Positions 8,012 through 14,002 of a stretch of 19,234 nt of DNA are shown piece after piece; the stretch's first letter is position 1, and every line of letters starts with the position of its first letter. This stretch comes from an uncultured Chloroflexota bacterium (GTDB lineage Bacteria; Chloroflexota; Chloroflexia; Chloroflexales; Roseiflexaceae). A program made the position numbers and the translations under genes. The notes beneath the pieces are model-generated. The model was not told the DNA's origin and made no database searches. It saw only the letters and a program-made list of their open reading frames with translations. The DNA is taken from NCBI GenBank assembly GCA_903871975.1, contig CAIQIY010000045.1:1-19234 (forward strand), written 5' to 3'.

Positions 8012-9222
8012 TGGCAGCAGCGATCGAGTTCGACCGGGTCAGCAAACACTTCCTGTTGCGCCAGGAGGCAGCGCCAGGCTGGCGCGCGCGGCTACAGCCA
8101 TGGCGGGCCCGCCCGGCGGCGCCCGCGTTCCATGCGCTGCGCGATGTGAGTTTCGACGTCGCAGCCGGCGAGAGCTTCGCGCTGGTGGGCCACAATGGCG
8201 CCGGCAAGAGCACGACGCTCAAACTGATGACGCGCATCCTCGCCCCGAGCACCGGCCGGGTCGCCGTGCATGGCCGCGTGGCAGCGCTGCTCGAGCTCGG
8301 CAGTGGCTTCCACCCCGACCTCACCGGCCGCGACAACATCTTCCTCTACGGCTCGCTGCTCGGCTTGAGCCGGCGCGACATGCGGGCCCGGCTCGACGAG
8401 ATCGTCGCCTTCGCCGACATGGCCGACTTCCTCGACATGGAGGTCAAGCACTACTCGTCGGGGATGTACACGCGGCTGGCGTTCGCGGTGGCGACCGCCG
8501 TCGACCCCGAGATCCTGATCACCGACGAGGTGCTGGCAGTCGGCGACGAGGCGTTTCAGCGCAAATGCCTCGAGCGCATCTATACCTTTCGCCGCGAAGG
8601 GCGGACGATCATCTTCGTGACGCACGCGCTCGAGACGGTGCGGACGCTGTGTGATCGTGCGATCTGGCTCGATCGCGGCGTAGCGCGGGCACTGGGGCCC
8701 ACCAGCCAGGTCGTCGATGCGTATCTCGCCGATGTCAATCGCCGCCTCGCCGCCGAGACCGGCCAGCCGGCCAGCGATGGTGCGCACCGCTACGGCAGCC
8801 GCGAGCTCGAGATCACCGCGGTGACGCTGCTCGACGCCGCCGGGATGCCGACGACGACTGGCACCACCGGCCAGCCGTTCACCATCCGGCTGCACTACCA
8901 GGCCCACGAGCCGGTCGATTCGCCGGCGTTTGGCCTGGCGATCCACCACGAGGGCGGCCTGGTGCTGAGTGGCCCCAACACGCGCCTCCACGGCGTCGAG
9001 CTCGCGCGCATCAGCGGCAGCGGTACCGTCGAGTATCGGCTGCCAGCACTGCCACTGCTCGCCGGCATCTACCTGTTGACCGTCGCAGTGTATGATCAGG
9101 CATTGATCCATCCCTTCGACCATCAGGATCGCATGCACCGGTTCTCGGTCGTCGATCCCGTCGGTCGCGTGCGCTCAGGTGTCTTCGATGGGGAAGGCCA
9201 GTGGCGTGTGACGCTCGGCTGA
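8011..9222 (+). CDS. wzt: polysaccharide ABC exporter ATPase with Wzt C-terminal domain
   Basis: This is the 403-residue ATPase partner of the upstream permease; together they export an undecaprenyl-type lipid-linked glycan across the cytoplasmic membrane. It has Walker A GHNGAGKST (60-68), the Wzt/TagH-type Q-loop region LLELGSGFHPDLTGRDNI (93-110), the ABC signature YSSGMYTRL (148-156), Walker B ILITDEVL (168-175) and switch H205. Residues from about 262 to 403 form a beta-rich domain corresponding to Wzt_C, which in O-antigen systems binds the modified non-reducing end of the finished chain. This implies that the exported polymer carries a terminal tag. ATG 8011 overlaps the permease stop as TGATG, showing translational coupling. 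The preceding GTG at 8008 is in frame but less likely. The symbol is by family; no O-antigen is implied. Confidence 0.92.
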   Translation: MAAAIEFDRVSKHFLLRQEAAPGWRARLQPWRARPAAPAFHALRDVSFDVAAGESFALVGHNGAGKSTTLKLMTRILAPSTGRVAVHGRVAALLELGSGFHPDLTGRDNIFLYGSLLGLSRRDMRARLDEIVAFADMADFLDMEVKHYSSGMYTRLAFAVATAVDPEILITDEVLAVGDEAFQRKCLERIYTFRREGRTIIFVTHALETVRTLCDRAIWLDRGVARALGPTSQVVDAYLADVNRRLAAETGQPASDGAHRYGSRELEITAVTLLDAAGMPTTTGTTGQPFTIRLHYQAHEPVDSPAFGLAIHHEGGLVLSGPNTRLHGVELARISGSGTVEYRLPALPLLAGIYLLTVAVYDQALIHPFDHQDRMHRFSVVDPVGRVRSGVFDGEGQWRVTLG

Positions 9223-9240
9223 GCGGCGCACCTGATGCGA

Positions 9241-9246
9241 GAGGAG
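9241..9246 (+). promoter_or_regulatory. ribosome-binding site deciding the GTG start of the glycoside hydrolase
   Basis: GAGGAG is 8 nt before GTG 9255. It separates the real start from longer in-frame sequence that begins inside wzt (9201) and from a later ATG that would remove the charged n-region of the signal peptide. Confidence 0.7.
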
Positions 9247-9254
9247 CAGGCCCT

Positions 9255-10514
9255 GTGACCAGCCGAGCCCAGCGCGAGCGCCGCAAGGCATTGCTGGCGA
9301 TGACCGTGGTGCCATCGGCGTTTGCCGCGTGGACGCAACAGGCTCTCGCGCCGTCGCTGCAGACTGCGACGGTCGTGCCACCGGCGCCGACGGTCGCCCC
9401 GCTGGCACCGACGGCGACGCCGGCACCGAGCCATCCGGTGCTGAGCCTCGAGCGGCTCGAGTTCGGTGTGGTCGGTCACCTGTTCTACACCGATCGTGAT
9501 CGCGTCCTGGCGCTCACCACCATCGCCGGCTTCGATTGGTTTCGCCAGCAACTCCACTGGCGCGACATCGAGGACTCGCCCGGCCATTACGTGTGGGACG
9601 AAATCGACCGGATCGTCGACAGTGCCGCCGCTGCGGGGGTTCGCTTGTTGGTGAATGTGGTGCGCTCACCGGATTTCTATGGCGTCAACGGCGGCAAACC
9701 ACGCGACCCCGAGGCACTTGCGGCGCTGTTCGAGCAGCTGGCGCGCCGCTATGGCCGCAAGATCGGCGCCTACGAGATCTGGAACGAGCCCAACCTGGCA
9801 GTCGAGAACGGCGGGCGCATCACCGTCGCTGATGCCGGCAACTACGTCGAGACCCTCGCGGCGTGCTATCGCCGGATCAAGGCGATCGATCCGACCCTGA
9901 TCGTCGTCGCAGCTGCGCCGTCGTCGACGGGCGTCACCAGCGAAGCGCTGGCGATCGATGATCAGGAATACCTGCGGCTGCTGTATCGCTACCGCGATGG
10001 CATGATCCGCGACTATTTCGACATCCAGGCGGTACACCCGGGCGCGGCAGCCAATGATCCCGACTGGCTCTATCCCGAGTTGCCCGGCGATCGGCCTGGC
10101 TGGAATGACCATCCGACCCACTACTTCCGCCACGTCGAAAATACCCGCGCCCTGATGATCGAACATGGCCTCGGTGATCGGCAGATCTGGTTGACCGAGT
10201 ACGGCTGGGCGACGCCCAACAATACGCCGGGCTTCGAGTATGGCCAACTGATCTCGCTGGAACGCCAGGCCGACTACGTCAGCCGTGCGGTCGAGCGCGC
10301 CTACGCGCGCTATCGCGACGAACAGGGCCGGCCCTGGCTCAGCGCGATGTTTCTGTGGAACATGAACTTCGCCGTGCTGTGGGGCGGCGAGGGCAATCCC
10401 GAGCACGAACAGGCATCGTTCGGCATCCTGGCGCCCGACTGGAGTCCCCGGCCGACGTTCATCGCGCTACAGGGGCTCCATCAGCGCCTCAAGGCCGAAC
10501 AGGGCCGCGAGTGA
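9255..10514 (+). CDS. secreted clan GH-A glycoside hydrolase (GH39/PslG-like)
   Basis: This 419-residue enzyme (GTG start) begins with a basic stretch RAQRERRK and a hydrophobic stretch ALLAMTVVPSAFAA (12-25), a signal peptide or membrane anchor. R9-R10 also allows a weak Tat reading. A Pro/Thr/Ala linker (about 37-61) leads to a TIM-barrel domain (about 66-412). Catalytic residues are evident: IWNEPN (175-180) with acid/base E178 after an Asn, and IWLTEYGWAT (311-320) with nucleophile E315. This arrangement is typical of GH-A retaining enzymes, including GH39 and the PslG hydrolase of Pseudomonas exopolysaccharide operons. In its place behind wzt it most likely trims or releases the exported glycan; the substrate is unknown. 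It ends the operon, 32 nt after wzt, and the next promoter starts 22 nt later. Confidence 0.86.
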   Translation: MTSRAQRERRKALLAMTVVPSAFAAWTQQALAPSLQTATVVPPAPTVAPLAPTATPAPSHPVLSLERLEFGVVGHLFYTDRDRVLALTTIAGFDWFRQQLHWRDIEDSPGHYVWDEIDRIVDSAAAAGVRLLVNVVRSPDFYGVNGGKPRDPEALAALFEQLARRYGRKIGAYEIWNEPNLAVENGGRITVADAGNYVETLAACYRRIKAIDPTLIVVAAAPSSTGVTSEALAIDDQEYLRLLYRYRDGMIRDYFDIQAVHPGAAANDPDWLYPELPGDRPGWNDHPTHYFRHVENTRALMIEHGLGDRQIWLTEYGWATPNNTPGFEYGQLISLERQADYVSRAVERAYARYRDEQGRPWLSAMFLWNMNFAVLWGGEGNPEHEQASFGILAPDWSPRPTFIALQGLHQRLKAEQGRE

Positions 10515-10536
10515 CCACGCCTCGGCGAGTTTCGGC

Positions 10537-10542
10537 TACAAT
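10537..10542 (+). promoter_or_regulatory. probable -10 box (TACAAT) of the phosphofructokinase operon
   Basis: TACAAT is five of six to consensus in the 91-bp gap between the hydrolase and the phosphofructokinase genes. No TGn extension is present (GGC precedes it), and the nearest TTGACA-like sequence is about 20 nt away, so recognition may need help. The inferred start near 10549 places the palindrome at 10554-10571 at about +6 to +23. Confidence 0.5.
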
Positions 10543-10553
10543 GGGCGTGGTGG

Positions 10554-10571
10554 CGCCCGCACGTGCGGGCG
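10554..10571. repeat. 18-bp perfect palindrome downstream of the phosphofructokinase -10 box
   Basis: CGCCCGCACGTGCGGGCG is identical to its reverse complement. It lies 12 bp after the TACAAT hexamer and 34 bp before the ATG at 10606. It could be a dimeric repressor operator, a hairpin in the 5' leader (seven pairs, four-base loop) or the terminator of the upstream glycan operon. The lack of a T-run argues against a classic intrinsic terminator. Confidence 0.55.
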
Positions 10572-10605
10572 TCGTTGGATAGTGACCTGATGGAGGATCG
10601 TCTTC

Positions 10606-11763
10606 ATGCGTATCGGCATCCTGACTGGTGGCGGCGATGTGCCCGGGCTGAACCCGTGTATCAAGTCGGTCGTCAACCGCTGTGCCGCCGCCGGGATCGA
10701 GGTGGTCGGCATTCGGCGCGGCTGGGGCGGCCTGCTCAACTACAATCCTGATCATCCCGAAGAGCAGGCCGAATGGGTCGAGACGCTGACGCCGGCCGAT
10801 GTTCGCACGATCGACCGCTACGGCGGCACACACCTGCACACGTCGCGCACGAATCCGGCGCGCGTTCGGCCCGACATGATGCCGGCATTCCTCGAGGGCA
10901 AGTATGCCTACGCCGGCGCCAAGCAGACGGCCGACTGCACGCCGCATGTGCTGCGCACCATCGAACAGCTGGGCATCGACGCGCTGATCCCGATCGGTGG
11001 CGACGACACGCTCTCGTTTGCCGTCCGGCTGCATCAGGAAGGCGTGCGTGTCATCGCCATCCCCAAGCCGATGGACAACGCCGTGTTCGGCACCGAGTAC
11101 TGCATCGGCTTCTCGACGGCGGTGACGCGCAGCGTCGAAGCGATCAATGCGCTGCGCACGCCGAGCGGCTCGCACGAGCGCATCGCGGTGATCGAGCTGT
11201 TCGGTCGCAATTCCGGCGAGACGGCGCTGATCTCGGCCTATCTGTCGGACGCTGATCGCGCGATCATCTCCGAGGTGCCGTTCGACATCGAGCGCCTGGC
11301 CGAGCTGGCGCTGGCCGACAAACGGCGCAACCCGAGCAACTACTCGATCGTGGTGATCTCGGAAGGTGCCTCGATGCTGGGCGGCCAGATCGTCGAGTAC
11401 GGCCAGGAAGATGCCTACGGCCACCGCAAGCTCGGTGGCATCGGCATGATCGCCGGCGAGGCGATCAAGCAGCTGACCGGCAGCGACATCGTCAACCAGC
11501 AGCTGGCGTACCTGATGCGCGCTGGCGCACCGGATTCGCTCGACCGGATGGTGGCGATCTCGTTTGCGAACCTGGCAGTCGATCAGTTGCTGCAGGGCCA
11601 TGCTGGTCGGATGGTCTCGCTGCAGGCCGGCCAATATACGACGGTGCCGGTCGATACCTGCATCCAGGGGACCAAGCGCGTCGACGTCGAGGAGCTGTAC
11701 GACACGGCGGCGTACCGGCCGCGCGTGCGACATATGCTCGGCAAGCCGATGTTCTTGTACTGA
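10606..11763 (+). CDS. 6-phosphofructokinase, PPi-type signature
   Basis: This enzyme phosphorylates fructose 6-phosphate to the 1,6-bisphosphate in glycolysis; it is cytoplasmic. The 385-residue protein has the nucleotide/phosphate loop GGGDVPGLN (8-16), GGDD (131-134), the catalytic loop PKPMDN (153-158) with base D157, IGFSTAV (167-173) and FGRNSGETAL (199-208) with the substrate-binding Arg. Asp at the second acidic position of GGDD (Gly in ATP enzymes) and Lys154 before the catalytic loop are the accepted marks of pyrophosphate rather than ATP use, so PPi is the predicted donor. The usual T-x-D-N-D of the loop is P-M-D-N-A here, losing both the Thr and the second Asp. The ATG has GGAGG 9 nt upstream. 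It leads an operon with def (16-nt gap). I leave the symbol open between pfkA and pfp. Confidence 0.88.
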   Translation: MRIGILTGGGDVPGLNPCIKSVVNRCAAAGIEVVGIRRGWGGLLNYNPDHPEEQAEWVETLTPADVRTIDRYGGTHLHTSRTNPARVRPDMMPAFLEGKYAYAGAKQTADCTPHVLRTIEQLGIDALIPIGGDDTLSFAVRLHQEGVRVIAIPKPMDNAVFGTEYCIGFSTAVTRSVEAINALRTPSGSHERIAVIELFGRNSGETALISAYLSDADRAIISEVPFDIERLAELALADKRRNPSNYSIVVISEGASMLGGQIVEYGQEDAYGHRKLGGIGMIAGEAIKQLTGSDIVNQQLAYLMRAGAPDSLDRMVAISFANLAVDQLLQGHAGRMVSLQAGQYTTVPVDTCIQGTKRVDVEELYDTAAYRPRVRHMLGKPMFLY

Positions 11764-11779
11764 GCGAAAGGGGCAGGCG

Positions 11780-12328
11780 ATGGCGGTGCGACGAATCTTG
11801 CGCGTCGATCAACCCGATGATCTGGCGATCCTGCGGCAGCATGCCGCGCCGGTGCAGCGATTCGACGCCCCGCTCGCCGGCCTGATCACCGACATGGTCG
11901 AGACGATGCATGCGGCGAATGGCGTGGGCCTGGCGGCGCCACAGGTCGGGGTGGCGCTGCGCGTGGCGGTCATCTTCATTCCGGCGCTGACGAAGGAGCT
12001 GGCCGATGGCCGGGTGATCGAACTCGAGCCCGAGCAGCACTTTGCACTGGTGAACCCGACGATCGCCCACGTGGGGCCGCATCAGGTGACTGACCAGGAG
12101 GGGTGCCTGAGCATGCCCGGTTGGTATGCGGATGTGCCGCGTGCGAATTGGGTGTCAGTCGATTATGTCGATCCCCAGGGGCACCGACGGCGCATCCGGC
12201 GCGCCACCGGCTTGCTGGCACGGGCGCTGCAGCACGAGATCGACCACCTCGCCGGCGTACTGTTCACCGACCACGTGCGTGATCTGAGCACGCTGGTCGA
12301 TCGCAGCGCCGAACTGAAGGCGCGCTGA
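11780..12328 (+). CDS. def: peptide deformylase
   Basis: Def removes the formyl group from the N-terminal methionine of new proteins at the ribosome, using a bound metal. The 182-residue product has all three family motifs: GVGLAAPQ (48-55), EGCLS (107-111) with metal ligand C109, and HEIDH (152-156) with ligands H152 and H156 and catalytic E153. The ATG at 11780 has AAGGGG a few bases upstream and follows the phosphofructokinase stop by 16 nt. The same frame is open further back inside that gene, but only from 11780 does the protein match the family. A membrane-protein gene begins one base after its stop. Confidence 0.95.
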   Translation: MAVRRILRVDQPDDLAILRQHAAPVQRFDAPLAGLITDMVETMHAANGVGLAAPQVGVALRVAVIFIPALTKELADGRVIELEPEQHFALVNPTIAHVGPHQVTDQEGCLSMPGWYADVPRANWVSVDYVDPQGHRRRIRRATGLLARALQHEIDHLAGVLFTDHVRDLSTLVDRSAELKAR

Positions 12329-12329
12329 G

Positions 12330-12779
12330 ATGGCGATGAGCTTCTATCGGACGAAGCGACTGGCGATGCGTGGGCTCCTGGCGTGGGGCCTGGCGAGTGC
12401 TGCACTGGGGGCGGCGCTGCTGGCGCTACCATCGCGCATGCTGCGGGGCATGGGTGCGCAGGCACTCGCCTGGGGCCTGATCGATGCGGCGCTGGCGCTC
12501 AACGGCTGGCGCGACGCCAACCGACAGGCGCTGCACCAGGTACCCGTGGTGCAGGCAGCACGGCGCGACTGGCGCATCCTCGCGCTGAACAGCGTGCTCG
12601 ACATCGGCTACATCGCCGGTGGGCTCGCGCTCATCCAACGCGCGTCCGGCCGTGCCGAACGCGTGGCCGCCGGGGTCGGCATCGTCATCCAGGGCATCGT
12701 GCTGATGCTGCTCGACGTCATGCTCGCGGGCGTATTCCATCATCACACGCGCGACCATGCGCAAAGGACCGAATCATGA
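12330..12779 (+). CDS. small four-helix membrane protein, function unknown
   Basis: I do not recognise this 149-residue protein with certainty. It has a basic N-terminus (FYRTKRLAMR) and four likely membrane segments (about 14-34, 41-57, 84-105 and 111-134) and ends in a His-rich hydrophilic tail, HHHTRDHAQ. A conserved-looking WGLIDAALALNGW (48-60) sits in the second segment. It may belong to one of the small uncharacterised membrane families common in Chloroflexota. The start is one base after the def stop (TGAGATG), with GAAGG upstream; ATG 12336 is an alternative. Its TGA overlaps the ATG of the oxidoreductase gene by 4 nt. Coupling on both sides means it is a real gene of this operon. 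Confidence 0.75.
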   Translation: MAMSFYRTKRLAMRGLLAWGLASAALGAALLALPSRMLRGMGAQALAWGLIDAALALNGWRDANRQALHQVPVVQAARRDWRILALNSVLDIGYIAGGLALIQRASGRAERVAAGVGIVIQGIVLMLLDVMLAGVFHHHTRDHAQRTES

Positions 12780-13852
12780 CTACGGATCGATTGCGTGTCG
12801 GCGTCATCGGCGCCGGCATCGGCATGTTCCACGCCCAGGCGTATGCTGCCTTGCCCCACGTCGAGTTGGCCGCAATCGCCGGCCTCGACACCGAGCGGGT
12901 CGTCGCGCTGGCTGCGCGGCATGGCGTCGAGCGGACGTATCGCGAATACGAGGAGCTGCTGGCACAGCCCGACATCGACGCAGTGAGCGTGTGTGTGCCG
13001 AATGCGTTGCATGCCCCCGTGACGATCGCCGCGCTCGCGGCCGGCAAGCACGTGCTGGTCGAGAAGCCGCTGGCACGAACGCCCGACGAGGGCCGCGCGA
13101 TGATCGCCGCCGCCGAGGCCGCCGGCAAGATCCTGATGATCGCCTTCAACCATCGCCAGCGCAGCGACGTGCAGTGGCTGAAGGAGTACGTCGACTCGGG
13201 CGCACTCGGGCGCATCTACTATGCCAAGGCGTACTGGATGCGCCGCCAGGGCATCCCCGGGCTCGGCAGCTGGTTTGTGAACAAGGCGATGGCTGGTGGC
13301 GGCCCACTGATCGACCTCGGGGTCCATGTGCTGGATATGGCGATGTTCCTGCTGGGCGAACCCGAGCCGCTGGCAGTCAGTGCGGCGACGTATGCCGAGT
13401 TCGGGCCGCGTGGCCTCAAGGGCTGGGGCGCAAAACAGTCGACCGGCACGAGCGTGCGCTACGAGGTCGAAGATCTGGGCACGGCCTTCGTGCGCCTCGC
13501 CGGCGGCACGACGCTGCTGCTCGAGGCGAGCTGGGCCAGCCACGGCAGTGCCGGCGATGACTATGGCGTCGTGCTGTATGGCACCGAAGGTGGCGCCGAG
13601 CTCACCATCAAGGACTATGCGCAGGATCAGACGATCCGGCTGTTCACGGATGTGCACGGGCTGCCGCACAACAGCATGCCGCGCGTGCCGCGCGGCGAGG
13701 ACGGGCATGCGGCCGTCATCCGGCGGTTTGTCGCGGCGATCCGCGATGGCGCACCGCCGATCCCCGGTGCCGCCGATGGGCTACGGCGCGCACTGGTGCT
13801 GGATGCGTGCTATCGCTCGGCGACGCTCGGCCGCGAGGTGGTCATCGAGTGA
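12776..13852 (+). CDS. Gfo/Idh/MocA family oxidoreductase
   Basis: This is a 358-residue NAD(P)-dependent dehydrogenase of the family that oxidises or reduces sugars, inositols and related polyols in the cytoplasm. The N-terminal Rossmann fold shows VGVIGAGIG (8-16), an acidic end of the second strand region near D38, and the family hallmark EKPLA (96-100). The C-terminal alpha/beta domain has GGGPLIDLGVHVLD (174-187), with the paired D180 and H184 that act in catalysis. The substrate cannot be told from sequence. The ATG overlaps the preceding gene's stop (ATGA) and has AAAGGA 7 nt upstream, so it is coupled to the small membrane protein. It ends its operon: a 10-bp hairpin follows 11 nt after the stop. 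An in-frame open stretch upstream to 12383 is only a shadow of the membrane-protein gene. Confidence 0.9.
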   Translation: MTTDRLRVGVIGAGIGMFHAQAYAALPHVELAAIAGLDTERVVALAARHGVERTYREYEELLAQPDIDAVSVCVPNALHAPVTIAALAAGKHVLVEKPLARTPDEGRAMIAAAEAAGKILMIAFNHRQRSDVQWLKEYVDSGALGRIYYAKAYWMRRQGIPGLGSWFVNKAMAGGGPLIDLGVHVLDMAMFLLGEPEPLAVSAATYAEFGPRGLKGWGAKQSTGTSVRYEVEDLGTAFVRLAGGTTLLLEASWASHGSAGDDYGVVLYGTEGGAELTIKDYAQDQTIRLFTDVHGLPHNSMPRVPRGEDGHAAVIRRFVAAIRDGAPPIPGAADGLRRALVLDACYRSATLGREVVIE

Positions 13853-13863
13853 GGCGGCTGCGG

Positions 13864-13893
13864 CCCGCACGGTACTGTCGTGCACCGTGCGGG
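13864..13893 (+). terminator. hairpin after the oxidoreductase gene, likely terminator
   Basis: CCCGCACGGT (13864-13873) and ACCGTGCGGG (13884-13893) are a perfect 10-bp inverted repeat around a 10-nt loop, starting 11 nt after the stop codon and ending 30 nt before the recJ -10 box. There is no T-run behind it, so it may act as a Rho-assisted or 3'-end stabilising hairpin rather than a classic intrinsic terminator. Confidence 0.55.
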
Positions 13894-13920
13894 TACGCCG
13901 GCACGCGCCTCGGCCGCTGA

Positions 13921-13929
13921 TGGTATAAT
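13921..13929 (+). promoter_or_regulatory. extended -10 promoter for recJ and the glycosyltransferases
   Basis: TGGTATAAT is a TGn extension plus a perfect TATAAT (13924-13929). No -35-like hexamer stands 17 nt upstream. The predicted start near 13936 gives a leader of about 67 nt before the recJ ATG at 14003. Confidence 0.75.
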
Positions 13930-14002
13930 TCCAGCACAGCAGTGCGGCGGCGGTGCGATCGCGAGATCGGCGGGGCCGGCGGCGCGATACACGAGGGCGC
14001 AC

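Noticed and set aside
10555..13893. Shared CCCGCAC/GTGCGGG half-sites in the palindrome at 10554 and the hairpin at 13864, as a common regulator site
   Set aside because: GTGCGGG also occurs in several coding positions (for example near 41, 5036 and 6651), and the spacing differs (0 versus 10 nt), so this is likely composition.
13880..14002. In-frame upstream extension of recJ
   Set aside because: It contains the TATAAT promoter and lacks RecJ similarity; the ribosome site supports ATG 14003.
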